From contig OX637794.1 of the NCBI GenBank assembly GCA_951802425.1, forward strand, positions 4,030,001 through 4,094,000: a stretch of DNA of 64,000 nucleotides, written 5' to 3'. How positions within the stretch are numbered: position 1 is the first letter of the stretch; each line of letters starts with the position of its first letter. A program made the translations under genes and the position numbers. Below the pieces are notes generated by a model. It saw only the letters and a list, made by a program, of their open reading frames with translations, was not told where the DNA came from and ran no database searches. Source of the DNA: Clavaria fumosa (Eukaryota; Basidiomycota; Agaricomycetes; Agaricales; Clavariaceae). Positions 10,856-22,959 of this stretch are shown in pieces.

Positions 10856-13800
10856 ATGAACCAGCCTTCTGGCAGTCTCAAGAGATCCAGTTCTCAGACC
10901 GACCCTCTAATGGATGGGCCCTCCCCCAAGCGTCTGGAGACGACTCTGGAAGAAGTTCCTAATGACCTCGATGATGACGCCCACACCCGCCAAGACAAGT
11001 CAGTGCTTGATTTTGTCGAACGTTTCGGGGGGGGTTGGGAGACTTTCAACAAATTATATGCTATGGTTCTTCTCGGAAAGATTGTATCGGTCTCCGAAGG
11101 GAAACTCGACCCGAAGTTTGAAAAATTCGCCGAAGCGATGGCGCTGCTCGAGCATCCGGGATTGATGGAGAAGCTGACAGACGCATGGAAAGCTAGAAGG
11201 TTCAGGGACATACGAAACTTGAGTGCGCTATCCTATTTTAAGGACCACCTTTGAGGCATACTCATCATTGCCCATGTCTGTGCAGAAATTTTGCGCCTAC
11301 CAACGTCTGCAAGCGTGGGATCTCGGCTGCACCGTTCACCCCCCCTGGAGAGGGAAGCAGAAAGATGTGAATCATTCCTTACCTTGATAAAGTGTTATCA
11401 CTGCAGCCTGACCTTCACCCCCCATGTAGTGAAAGGTCCTGTCCTTTTCATTGTCATCCACTACGATTTGTTCCAATGGTCACCATAGCTGCTCACAAAG
11501 CGTTCTCGGATAAGTGGTTGGGCAATAGCCATCTCCTTCTCGCAGATTTGATGAATAGATTGCGCGAGCCTCCCGATGACCCCCTGAAATCTCCATACAA
11601 TCATTCTATTAGCATCATTCAATCTTCAGGTATGGGCAAATCACGCCTCGTAGATGCCGTCGCCGAAGAAAAGTTCTGTTTTCCCTTCAACGTACGCGAG
11701 CCTGCCTCGCGAAGTCTGATCGGTAGCGTCCTGCAATTGTTACACGCTTTTCTTAACCTAACCTTGATCACTTAGCGTACCCTCCTGCCGATGATTGCGT
11801 CCGGGACTTCTTCCACGAACCTAAATATCGAGAGCCAAATGACGACGGCCTGATTGAGAGAAGATATAAGGCCTTTTTTGCAGCGCTCTTCCTATGTGCT
11901 GCCAGCGAGCTTCGGGTCACGCTCAACCAAACGCAACACTCGGAAGGCTCGATTGCTAAGCGTTGGCACAACTACCTAGCTTCGGGCGCCACCGAATGGA
12001 GAGTAGGTGCAGCGCGAAGCAAATTCTATCAGAAGGTCATAGATGTTGCGGAGAAGGTGTGGGCCAGTTGCTAGAATGTTGCATTTATCTAATACATCAA
12101 TAGTATTTTCGGGGGGGCACAGCTTCAGAGTTCGTCGGTGTGCATGTTTTGTTTCACGCATTCTGCTGTATACTGAACGCTCGATGCAGACTCGGTGCTG
12201 GCAGATAATGCTGGATCGTTCATGATGTCCTTGCGCGAAGCTTTGGCGTCATCCAAGCATCCCTCCGATTCTGAACGTTTGAAGGAAGCTGTTTTGCTTT
12301 TCATGTACTTTGATGAAGCACACGTGTTGACAAAGTCAGAAGCAAAACCAGGTCAACCTCCACCGCGGAGTAGGTACCATTTGCTTGGACGTGTCTTGGC
12401 AAAGATGAACGATTTGCCATTCTTTACTGTCTTCCTTTCAACGAACTCCTGGCTTGGCGCATTCGCTCCTTCCAAATCCAACCATCAAACCCTCCGTGAT
12501 TGGGATAGAGATACATTGCATGCCCCATTTACGGAGCTACCGTTCGACACATTTGCATCCAACTCCTTCGCCACGTTGCTTGAAGCATGTCCATCTGGGG
12601 TAAAACTTCACAACGTCTGCACGCTTGAATATATTGTGAAATTTGGCCGTCCTCTGTGAGCTCCGTCTTTGTCCATCATGTCTCCATCCCTGATTAGCGT
12701 CAGTTGGGCGTCTCTCTATACTTGCGGCGCTGGTGAGGTTAAATCAGAAATGATTGATCTCGCGAAGGTGAAGCTTTCCTGCGGTGACGTTGCGGCGGAG
12801 AACGCGCGAATTGCTGCTCTCAGCGTCCGAATCATGCTTGACTTCGACATTGCCCGCGAAACTTCAAGAGTTTTCGAAGAGAAACTTGTCGAAAGCCACT
12901 TGCGAGTCGCATTTGCCGTTCCGGATCATCGGGAGTTTCTGCGTGGTGGTACACCGTCTGAACCCCTCGTAGCCGAAGCAGCCGCCCAAATTCTCAATGC
13001 CCACCACAACATCCAAATCGATGCCCCTACCGTGTTGACTAAATTGTTTGAGAGTGGCCTGCTGGCACGAGGCGAGCGAGGAGAGATGGTTGGCCGCCTT
13101 CTCTGGATGATTGGTCATGATCTCGTCATTCAGAATGATGGCACAGCAGATACGATCAATAAAAGCAATCTAAAGTACCATCGGCCGATACTCCTTCTGG
13201 ATTGGTTGAAGGCGCTGATCAATCCACACTGGCACCACACTATCCTTAATGCTAAGCCTGTCGCCGACACGGATGGCCCGACCTTGGAGTGTGCATTCCG
13301 GGGTGTTTATCTCAATTTCTCTCAATTCGTGAGAGCTGGTGACTATGGAATCATCCATCCAGACCTTCAGTGGATTCCTTTGGTTCGAGGAGTGGCCTAT
13401 CAATGTGCTGACAATCAGAAGTCAACAGACCTATTTGCAACAATGCATTATGGGGGCCTTGATGCTCCTATATGTCCAGCCAATAGTGGTCCACTTTTTG
13501 GCCAGATTAAGAATCGTGCAACGTTCTCGGATGTTCTCCTCAACCCTCATGTTGGGGGCGCACCAGTCAACCGACATCCGATCCTGTCACTTGTGCACGA
13601 CATCGGACTCGAGACACCAAAAGTCTACCCTCATGCCTCGTACCCTGCGAAGACGCTGAGGGGTGGTGACACTCGGACAGGGAATATCCATCTACGACAT
13701 TACCAAATCCACATTGAGGGCTGCACACACGAGACATATGCGGTTGTCCCTCAAGAAATGAATGATGTCTACAAGTCAATCATCTGTGCGTCAACAATCA

Positions 13801-13985
13801 TTGATGACTTTCCGAGGAATGGATTGGAAGCTCACCGGAATGCTATGTTGCGCCTGAAACCGGCCTTCTTCTCCACTGAGCCGGGTCCGTCACTGGACTG
13901 GATCAGTGAAGCCCCGCTGGATGAATTAGCAGATGCTCAGGCCGGTTCTGCTAATAATAAAAAAGGGAAAGAAAGGGAAACTTAA
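10856..13985 (+). CDS. P-loop NTPase with REase-like C-terminus (CRN-type family), multi-exon
   Basis: Key pieces: a Walker A-like IIQSSGMGKSR at about 11611-11645; the motif FNVREPAS followed after an intron (about 11715-11774) by YPPADD; Walker B with LLFMYFDEAH near 12295-12325; a 42-bp intron 12656-12697; and a last exon 12698-13985 containing GQIKNR near 13500, which fits the (D/E/Q)xK motif of restriction-endonuclease folds. This layout is known in mushrooms as CRN-associated NTPases fused to a nuclease, thought to act as effectors or selfish DNA-targeting proteins. I see no clear CRN header. The N-terminus (10856-11220) has a basic, KRxxS-rich start. Exon joins at 11220-11390 and 12055-12187 are uncertain; the second is off by one base in my reading and could be a frameshift. 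Confidence 0.65.
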
Positions 13986-14485
13986 GTCTCCGGTGATTAC
14001 CAGGGACACTGCCTCTTCCCAGTACTTAGAAGCACCTGCATGTATGGAATGACCCTTTCATTGTTAAGATGGTTTCATGATCTCAATCTGCTCAGGCAGA
14101 AATGTAAGGAAGGTAGATGTACAACCAAGAAGGGAAGCAGAAAATAGTAAAGGGAGGATGATGACAGTTATACTCTGATTCTATGTCTGTCCTCTTTTTT
14201 ATTATATCACTGTGTTGTCAATTTGCCAATTTTCCAAATGACTAGAACAAAGTCAACCATTCTGTATGTACTAATATATCTGCTTCCCAGATTATCCTGT
14301 AGCTTGAAAATGGTTTGGTTGACCCTGAACAATTTACTAAATAATTACCCATGGTGTTGCCACTAAATAAAGCAGGCAGCACCTGTGGCTCTGGTATCAT
14401 GTCTGTAATAAGTAAGGAACAACAAAAACCCTTGCATATGCTGCAAGGAGCAAGCAGATGGGTTGAGGCCAACTCAGTTGAGTGG
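13986..14485. other. AT-richer spacer without a gene
   Basis: Five hundred bases between the NTPase gene and the TSD of element 3. I see only short open frames with no recognisable motif. The first part presumably holds the NTPase 3' end. Confidence 0.5.
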
Positions 14486-14490
14486 TTGAA

Positions 14491-14780
14491 TATCAGACTG
14501 GGTCTCACACAACTTAAGTGTAAGGTCATGATGACAATACTAAGATAAGGGGAAAAGAGTACAAAAAAGGAAAAGCAAAAGTACTTATAGCGAACACTTC
14601 GGCACTTGCCGGCGTTCCCATGCTCGGACCCTCAGATCACGTGATGCGCCCAGGCCCCAGGTCATGTGATCTTACATGATTACATAATCCGACCCAGCCA
14701 CAGGTCATGTGACCTTCCAACAACCCTCCCAGTTTCTCCACAACTGCACTTTGGGATGGCTTACATAAGCGATCCTAACA
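14491..14780 (-). repeat. 3' LTR of element 3
   Basis: 290 bp; reads TGTTAGGATCG...CTGATA on the minus strand. A C-rich stretch (TCACCCCCCTCTT, 14781-14793) just inside is the purine tract on the coding strand and overlaps the gag-pol stop. Confidence 0.93.
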
Positions 14781-14791
14781 TCACCCCCCTC

Positions 14792-17700
14792 TTAAGGCTG
14801 GGTGTCCCGACCAGCTAGCTTGGCCTTGTCAGGGTGAGCAAGGAAGAAGTCCCGGAGAAGCAGTGCCACATTGGTGAGGTTCCATTGTGGCTCCCAAGTG
14901 TTCTCCTCTACAGGGTATCCCAACCACTTCACCAGGTATCTCACTCCATGCCCCACCTTCTTAACATCAAGGATCGCCTCCACATCATACTCCAGGTGGT
15001 CATCATCAATCGTAGGGGGCAGAGGGGGAGGCAGGTTCTGAGAAGGGAAGGAAGGGGGGTGGTATGGTGTCAACAGCAACTCATTGAAGACCCGATGGAT
15101 GTGCCAGGCCCGAGGGAGCTTGAGCTGATACCCTGCTGGCCCCACCTTCTCCTCAATGGTGAAGGGCCCTGCTCGTTTATGGTCAAGCTTCTTCGAGGGC
15201 CAGTCCATTTTCAGGTTCCGGGTGTCTAACCAGACCAGGTCTCCTGTAGAGTACTCATGGCTCGGATGCTTCCCAACATCATAGCTCCTCTTCATTGCAG
15301 CTGCTGCTTTCTCCATCGCTTCCTTGGCTGCTCTTCGGGACTCCGTGAGCTTAGCCATCCACTCATCTGCAGCAGGGTTTACCTCCGAGGGTGGGTGGAT
15401 CCCCCCATTCCATGGGTGCCAGCCATAGTCGAGGAAGAAAGGCGTCTGTCCTGTTGCGGAGTGCTCATGATTGTTAAGAGCAAACTCAGCAGTCGACAAC
15501 CACTTGGCCCAATCATCCTGGAGGTGGTCCACATAGGCCCGGAGATAGATCTCCATCTCCTGGTTCGCCCGTTCCATCTGTCCATCAGTCTGTGGATGGA
15601 AGGCAGTACTTGGATTTGCCTTTACCCGGATCATGGAGTAGAACTCCTTCATGAAGCGGGACACAAACTGGGACCCCCGGTCACTCACAACCTTGTGAGG
15701 GACTCCATGGTCACGAAACACTCAATCCCGGAGGAGACGCGCTGCTCCAAGTCCCATGAGGTCGAGCCCAATCGCTTCGAGCAGTGTCCGTTTTGTGAAC
15801 TGGTCGACAATGACAAGGATGGCATTATGTCCACAGGAGAGGGGGAGGGGACTGACTATGTCCCACGAGATCACCGACCAGGGACCATCAGGAACCGGAT
15901 GGGGGTGCAGTGGGGCAGCACACTTGGTATGGTCAGGCTTCGTCCGCTGGCATGTCTCACACCCCTGGGCATACCGATCCGCATCTTTCACCATGTCCAG
16001 CCACCAATAACCCTTCACTAGTGCTGCTCTCAACTTCTGGGGCCCAGGGTGTCCAGCAGCAGGGAGGTCATGCTCAAACTCAAGGACAGCCTCACGAGCT
16101 CCTAGGGGGACCCAAGTGACTATCCCCTTTCGCCAGAGTCCAGCATGATCTCACATCCACTCATCATCAAGCTCCTCCGGCTTCTGTACATGTACCGCAC
16201 TATTTTTCTGGAGCAGCATCTCCATTTCCGATGTGAATGACACACGGACTTCCATTTCCGGGAAAACCTGCACCAGTGCATCCTCCTCCACCATCTCTCC
16301 ATAGTCCGGTCTCTGGGAGAGTGCATCTGCCTTTGTATTCGACTTGCCAGTGCGATACTTTATCTCAAAGTCAAAGCACTGGAGCTCCCCAACCCAACGG
16401 ACCTGTCTCGGTTTCAACTTCTGGGGCTTCCAGAAGTATTGGAGGTTTGCATGGTCCATCCAGATCTCAATTGTCTCATCTGCTCCAATGAGGTATGCCC
16501 ACCACTCATGAAGTGCCTGAATCACAGCCAAGAACTCCTTGTCGTACACATTGTAGTTCTTCTCAGCTGCAGTGAGGGCCTTGGAGATATAGTCAACAAC
16601 TCTCCAGGTTCCATCCGTCTGCTGCTGCGAGAGCACTCCACCGGTTGCCAGGTTGCTTGCATCTGTCTCTACCTTCCATCTCCCTTTGTCCTGAGGCAGA
16701 GCTAAGACCGGGGCTGATACGAGTGCCTGACGGAGATCTCGGAAGGCTGCTTCCTCCTCCTCCTCCCATTTCCAAGGAACATTCCCAGTCAGCCGGAAGA
16801 GTGGCTTGGCCCTGGCAGAAAGATTCGGGATGTGCCGGCAGAGGTAGTTCAACATCCCATTGAACCTCTGGACATCCTTCACATTCCTAGGACATGGCCA
16901 ATCTCGGACTGCCACACCCTTTGCTGGGTCATGCTCTAGCCGGTTGTGAGAGATCTTCATCCCCAGGAAGATGATCTCACTCTTCTCAAACTCGCATTTA
17001 CTGAGTTTGAGACACAACCCATTCTCTCCAAACTTCCTCAAGACCCAATCCATCCAATACCGGTGTGTTGCCAAATCCTCTGCAAACACAATCACATCAT
17101 CCAGATAAGCCCAGACATGTCCTCCTGCAATCTCCTCCCTCAACACATGATTCATGAAGCGCTGGAAGGTGGCAGGTGCATTCTGCAGTCCAAACCACAT
17201 GACAGCTGGTTCGAAGAGTCCACGGGGTGTCAGGAAGGCACAGCGGTGCTGGTGCTTGGGCCAGACCTGCATAGACAGGAAACCTCCCTTCGCATCAATC
17301 TTAGAGTAGATCGACGCTCCTTTAAGCACATCCATTGTGTCTCGGATGCGGGGGAGGGGGTACTTGTCCTTGATCAGGTGTGCATTCAGCCTCGAGTAGT
17401 CAATGATCGGCCGCAGCTTGTCCTTCTCATGTTTGAAGAAGAAGGGGCTGGCATATGGGGATTTTGAGGGGCGGATTCGTCCAGAAGCAAGTTGCTCATC
17501 CACCCAACGGTTCATCTCCACCATCTCCTGCTGTGTCAGTGAGTATAGCTTGGAGGAGAGGTGCTCTGGGTCCTTTTTGAACTCGATTTTAATATTGAAG
17601 TCCGGTCGGGAGCGGGGAAGCTCATCCCACTTCGCTTCACTAAAAACCAAAGGGTAGCGGCTGGGCCAATCAGGGGTAGGGCCAGAGTTGGGAAAACGGG

Positions 17701-19224
17701 TGTCCGGAATACTTGCGGATGCAAGGGTACTCGTTTTCGGGGGTGCAGGGGCTCGAGGGGATGGGGAACACTGTGGGGGGCAGCGGGTAAGGCTCAGCTC
17801 TGCCTTCTTCCAGTCGATGTCAGGGTTGTATCACTTGAGCCAGTCATGCCCAAGGATGACCTTGTGGGATTGGATCTTTCCCAGCAGGAAATGGACCCAT
17901 TCACGATGGTTGCCCACCTTCACCAGCAGCTCAATTCCAAACCAGATTTTACCCTCTCTGTTCTGTGACCCATCCACGTTGTACATTGTGATTGGGTTCA
18001 GCAAGGGAGATGGCTCCAGGCCCACTCTAAATCCATGAAACAGTTGGTGCATCCTGAGTCGACAAGGGCCTTCGTCATAGCCCACTTGCCAGTGCTGAGG
18101 GCCTCCAAGTGCACCTGGATGGCTAGCTCTTGTGGCACACGTTTCTCCACCTCTGGCTGCACCTTGGTTGGGTGCCCTGCCAGTCTCACTTCCTCTTTCA
18201 CCTCAGCCCCAATTCGGGTATGTCTCCGCTGCAAGATAGTATACTTCGGTATACTTGCTGCAGGTGCAGGGACGGAATGGGGGCTGGAACAACTCTTCTC
18301 ACCAGCTGGAGTCCTCCTTTCTCTCTCAAGTGGCTCCAGTTTTGCTTGGAGCAATGCAATCTCTCTCTGGTAATCCTCCATTGTTTGGGGGGTACCTGGC
18401 ACTCCACAGGTTCGGGCTCTTGGGACCTGCAGATGCATGTCAGGCAGGGGGCAGAAACGGACGGCATGCCCAATCTGGTGGCATCGGAAACAACGTCTCT
18501 CATCAGCAGGGGCACATCCCTGGCCCATGGCCACATTCAGAGGGCACGAGAGGGTTGCGGCAGGTCGCGAAAATGTTGCGGTGGGTTGCACAGGGGTCGC
18601 AAAAGGTCGCGCAGGGGTCACAATGGGTCGTGGTGTCCGTTCCATGACTATCGTGTCAAATCACCTTTGCTGGGCATCCAGTCTTTCTGCCAGCACTCTC
18701 CATTCTCCATAAGTCTCTGGCATCAGGGAGACACCATAGATCCTCTCCACCAACCTTCTACTCAGGTTCAACTCCAGCCAATGGACCAGGATTCCTGAGT
18801 CCTTCTCTGCACTCAACTCCACCCGTCGGAACAGCGTCTCGAATCTCGCAAAGAACTCTGGTGCCATTGTGGCACCCTGTTTCAACCCTGCAATATCGGC
18901 AAGGGCAGTCGCACGGTTGTTCGGGTCATCGAACGCTCGCTTCATCTCCTCCACAAACTCTGCCCAGGTTCCGGCCTCACCACTACCCAGGATCTCTTCC
19001 ACCTTCATATTCACCCATTCAGCAGCAAATCCATCTCCAGTAATTTTGCTCAAAGCAAAGAGGACCTTCACCAGGTCCGTAGCATAGGTAGTTGGGTTCG
19101 CCATAAACAAGAGGCGAAGTGATCGGAGGAACATACGGAAGTTCCTTTTCTGCCCATCAAAGGGGGCAACAGATAGGTCAAGCCTCATAGGTTGGGCTAC
19201 AGGCGGGGCGACATGGTCTGCCAT
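14792..19224 (-). pseudogene. Gag-Pol polyprotein of element 3, decayed
   Basis: Starts at the ATG read from 19224 and ends with TAA at 14794-14792. Same order as element 2: Gag, zinc knuckle CFRCHQIGHAVRFC, protease DSG, RT (here the active site reads YLDD), RNase H, HHCC and core integrase, chromodomain. Damage: TGA at 18661-18663 (sister copy CGA), a 13-bp deletion near 18023 that shifts the frame just after the protease motif, TGA at 17831-17833, TGA at 16151-16153 (element 4 has CGA) and TGA at 15722-15724 (element 2 has CGA). The chromodomain end is intact. Confidence 0.92.
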
Positions 19225-19798
19225 CACAGGCCCTGGATGCTGTAAATAAAGTTCTGGGCCTTGGGCACTCAGGATTTCTTCGATCTCTTAACAGTCCTGT
19301 CCTCTTAGGCTGCTCTTCTGTGTACTTATGTACCTATAGAACTCTTATTCTATGAAACTTTTGTTAACGTGGGGCCTGAATGGTGTCCCAGGTGGTCGCT
19401 CCACAACTCCTAATGAGTTGCCCATGCGCCCTTCTGACAATGGTCACAGAGCAAGGGCCCTGTCCACTGGACCAGGAAACTACAGAAAGACTATGTAGGG
19501 GCCTTTCCTTGCCCTGTACACTACACGATTCACTGGTATGTAGCCGTAAAACAAAGTTCCAGGCCTTGGGCACTCGGTATCACTTGGGAAGAGTCACAGT
19601 AGACTTCCTCTGGGTCTGGTCACGTGTATCTACACACAGTAAAAATTTCGCACGGTTCTGTTACACACTGCGGGCAGGGTAAAGGAGAAGAGGATGATAG
19701 GGGCTGAGCTGTGACAACGTGTCACAGTTTGAAATTAAGGGTCCAGGCTAGCCGGGTTAGGACATGGGGCTAGGGCGGACAGGCAGATCTTAGTATTA

Positions 19799-20087
19799 TA
19801 TCAGACTGGGTCTCACACAACTTAAGTGTAAGGTCATGACGACAATACTAAGATAAGGGGAAAAGAGTACAAAAAAGGAAAAGCGAAAGTACTTATAGCG
19901 AACGCTTCGGCACTTGCTGGCGTTCCCACGCTCGGACCCTCGGATCACGTGATGCGCCCAGGCCCAGGTCATGTGATCTTACATGATTACATAATCTGAC
20001 CCAGCCACAGGTCATGTGACCTTCCAACAACCCTCCCAGTTTCTCCACAACTGCACTTTGGGATGGCTTACATAAGCGATCCTAACA
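19799..20087 (-). repeat. 5' LTR of element 3
   Basis: 289 bp with the same ends. On the minus strand the sequence after the LTR (19798 downward) is TAATACTAAGAT, which matches 11 of 12 bases as complement of ATCTTAGTATTG within the LTR; this is the self-primer site. Confidence 0.93.
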
Positions 20088-20092
20088 TTGAA

Positions 20093-21388
20093 AGCTGTTA
20101 GAATATGTTAGAACATGTACCAATGCATGCACCCTCACCCCTACTCTTACCTGCACCTTCACCCACTCCACCTGTCACCCTCAGTCACATTCACTCTTGC
20201 CTACTCTCCTTAATCACCCCCAGTCACCCTCATAACTCTCAATCACTCTCACTCTCACCCTCATCCACTCTCCCCTCAATCACCTTAACCCCTGCTAGAA
20301 GGGCTTTCTGTCAACAACAGCTGAGACTGACTCTGGCATGTTTGAGGGACTTGGGTTGAAGTTGGCCAAACTGGAGCAGAATAGGAATGTGATAAGAGGT
20401 AACAACCTAAGGTTGGTAGTTACACGAGCAGCTACATATATATACTACTGGAAGGCAAGTCATAGTGAGTCATAGAGGGGGCTGCACAACATGTGGAAGG
20501 GGCATGGAGAGTATGAGTCACATGTGATGGGGGTGGAAGGGGTGCGGCATATGCAATGTGATAAGGGGAAAAGGGGTGCATGTGGGGCGCGATAGGGGTG
20601 CAGAGTATGTGATAGGTGGAGGGGTGATAAAACTCTTACATAGTCCCCTCCCTGTGGACCAATGTCTCAGCAGGCCCATCAGGCTTCCAAACTTTCCTCA
20701 CACTCCTGAGGGGTGGGTGGTGGGGTGACCTCAGTAGGGGGGTTGACACTTGTTTCATGGGTTGCAGGGACAAATGGGTGTTGGTAGTCGTTGGTGGGTA
20801 TGATCCACAGGGATGCAACATTGGTGGTGATGGGTACAATGAGGGGAGGGCCTCCTTGTCAGTAGTGTACCACCCATTCCTCTTGTAAAATAGGCTTGGG
20901 TGGTAGGCCGGTCAAAAACAAAACTAATCTGGTGACTGAGCAGCTTATTGAGGCACAAAAAAGCGGGCGGAGTTAGGTGTACATGGAACTGTAGGATGGC
21001 TGCAACTTTGGTGAGGTGACCCCCACGATATTGTTGGATGACTTCGTGATGCTTTCGACCAACTGAACATTTTGGTCTTGTGTGTTGATAGACGGTCCAG
21101 CAATGTTAACTGATGCCCCTTGGTTGGATGATTGCTGCTTCGCTTGTGATGTGGATGCCTGTGCTGTATCATCACTCCTTGACATATTCGAGAATATAAT
21201 TCGATTGGAGGTATGATGATATAGTGCTAAGACGATACAAGTGTAATACTAGAGACAAGGGTTACAGTGAGAGCGAGTGAGAAGGTCATAGAGAGACGAC
21301 ATACATGAGGGACACCGAGAGCGAGAGAGGAGGTAGGGAGGCTCAGTGTCCCTCGTGTTAAGAGTGGTAGTGATGTCTCAAACGAATA
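20093..21388. other. Low-complexity spacer with CT-rich tract and a short minus-strand ORF
   Basis: 20,105-20,320 is rich in CACCCTCACTC-type repeats. At 21185-20973 (minus) a 70-codon frame begins MSRSDDTAQAS and is polar and Gln/Ser-rich; beyond its stop, pieces in other frames (Pro/Thr-rich, near 20,650-20,760) suggest a decayed Gag-like N-terminus. I cannot assign it. A TATATATA stretch lies near 20,440. Confidence 0.35.
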
Positions 21389-21463
21389 GCAGGAGCTAGG
21401 GATGCCGAAGTTCGGTTCAGTTCGGTTCTCTGAGACATTTGCCTGAACTGCAAACCAGAACTG

Positions 21464-22047
21464 TGTCAGTCCAGGTCCCTAACAAAAGCAGAAGGGGGAA
21501 AGTAACTCGATTTCAATGTAGGGAACTACACACATTACAAGGGTACTATATATATATTGGGAAAGGGGGGCTGTGTAGGGAATGAGTCATAGGAAGGGGA
21601 ATGAGGCTATGCGCTCTGAGTCACATGGCATAGGGGAGGTAACATAAGGCAAAGGGGATACCGAGTATGGAAGGTAGCGGCGAGGCATGAATAAGGAGAG
21701 GATGACAGAAGGAATGCTTGGCGCGGTCTTGGCTGCCCAAGGGGAGATCTCAATTAGTCCCGTTTAGGTTAGATTGATTGATGGGGGACGTCAGAGGCAT
21801 TATTGCTGATCCGCCTCCATCACAAATTGCAAAGCGTGGGAAGTCACAAGGAACATGGGTGTGGGGCACGTGATGGGCGCTTATCGCTGGCCTGTAGGCG
21901 CCTGGGGGAGTCGTGAGAGTGGAGTTAGGGTCACGGACAGGCGCCTAAGGTCGCGGTCGATCACGTGACTCCGTGCCCATTCCTCATCGCAAGTTCCTAA
22001 CATGCTATGGAGTTCAGTGAGGGTGGCTTACATAATGGATCCTGACA
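21464..22047 (-). repeat. Solo LTR nested in the hAT-like element, TSD AACTG
   Basis: 584 bp starting TGTCAG and ending CTGACA, flanked by AACTG at 21459-21463 and 22048-22052. Read on the minus strand its start (TGTCAGGATCCATTATG) resembles the gypsy LTR start of elements 1-3 (TGTTAGGATCGCTTATG), so it belongs to a related family; orientation is inferred from this. A TATATATAT stretch lies near 21,550. Confidence 0.85.
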
Positions 22048-22299
22048 AACTGAATGTTGAGCACACAATAGATAGAACCACTGTGAAAGAAGAAGGTGGT
22101 GACTGCGGCTGGGTTCCTGTACATTACCTTCTCCCTTGTATGATACTTATGTGGTTCTAAGGTTCGAACCCAGTCCAAACCAGAACCGAACCTGCCGAAC
22201 CTGGTTCTGTTGGTTCTGGTTCTCCTGCACAGATATTTCCCAGTCATGATGAGGCTCGACAGGAAAACAAAGATTGACGACACACATAGGACCAATGAT

Positions 22300-22640
22300 T
22301 GTAACGTTTGAATACTCTCAGTGCATCATCCTTGCTCAAATCCAACGCATCTTCTCTGTGCTTCGTATAATCCATCAATGCAATCCCTGGACAACTCGTT
22401 GACAAGATGCTGAGCGGGAGAATAGGCGTCTTGTTGGCAGGAAACACAGGAGGAGAAGTACGTGGAGCAGAAGCAAGGGCTTCTGCCATTGCAATTGCCA
22501 CCAGGACGTTTGTTTCCGAAGACAGCCAGCGGGAACCCATCCTTGCTTGCTCATGTCAAGGTCGACCTCGCCAGTGCCTACGGGATCTCGTTGGACGATC
22601 CACCAGCCTCGGGCTCTGGTCTTGGAAATAATAACAAAAG
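22300..22640 (-). pseudogene. Captured fragment of an SH3-domain protein gene inside the hAT-like element
   Basis: Two minus-strand frames read as consecutive pieces of one protein: RGWWIVQRDPVGTG...KQGWVPAGCL (end of one SH3 domain) and, after a small frameshift near 22,520, ETNVLVAIAMAEA...ALMDYTKHREDALDL, then ALRVFKRYNHWSYV (start of a second SH3 domain: ALYDY-, E-x-LDL- and W-type motifs). Tandem SH3 domains are found in Bem1/Scd2-like polarity scaffolds, but I cannot name the parent. The piece is truncated on both sides and shifted, so non-functional. It looks like transduplication by the hAT element. Confidence 0.6.
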
Positions 22641-22959
22641 TGTCGCTGCTGCAAGAACAACGTGAGAAAACGTCAGCGGAAGAAGCCCGACAAGAAGAAT
22701 GCACACAACCACATCATTGTGTATGGATAGATAGCAACCGCATAAGAAACTTCTGCTACAGAGAGCGCAATCTCCCTAGCATCGCCATGTCCATCGGTTC
22801 TTGGTTTGAACAGGTTCAAACCAAGTTTGGATAGATGCCTGAGCTACAGAACCATGAACCGAACCTACATGCAGAAACCAGAACCAGAACTGGACTGAAC
22901 CAGAACCTTAGGTTCGGTTCGGCGGTTTGGGACCGAACTTCGGCATCCCTAGCAGGAGC

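Larger units (their letters stand above)
14491..20087 (-). mobile_element. Gypsy chromovirus element 3, full length, TSD TTGAA
   Basis: A complete minus-strand copy of the element 1/2 family. TTGAA at 14486-14490 and at 20088-20092 is a perfect 5-bp TSD, which fixes the LTR ends of the family. 3' LTR 14491-14780, 5' LTR 19799-20087. The two LTRs differ mostly by transitions. It is a clean single insertion, in contrast to element 2. Confidence 0.95.
21397..22951. mobile_element. Non-autonomous hAT-like element with 8-bp TSD
   Basis: Begins TAGGGATGCCGAAGTTCGG and ends with the exact reverse complement at 22933-22951. GCAGGAGC at 21389-21396 and 22952-22959 is a perfect 8-bp duplication. TAGGG-type ends, 8-bp TSD and GGTTCGGTT-rich subterminal repeats are hallmarks of hAT elements. 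No transposase frame is present. It contains a nested solo LTR and a captured SH3-type gene fragment; without the solo LTR it is roughly 970 bp. Confidence 0.88.

Noticed and set aside
20105..20359. 84-aa plus-strand frame in the CT-rich tract
   Set aside because: Low-complexity Pro/Ser/Leu translation of CACCCTCACTC-type repeats; no motif.
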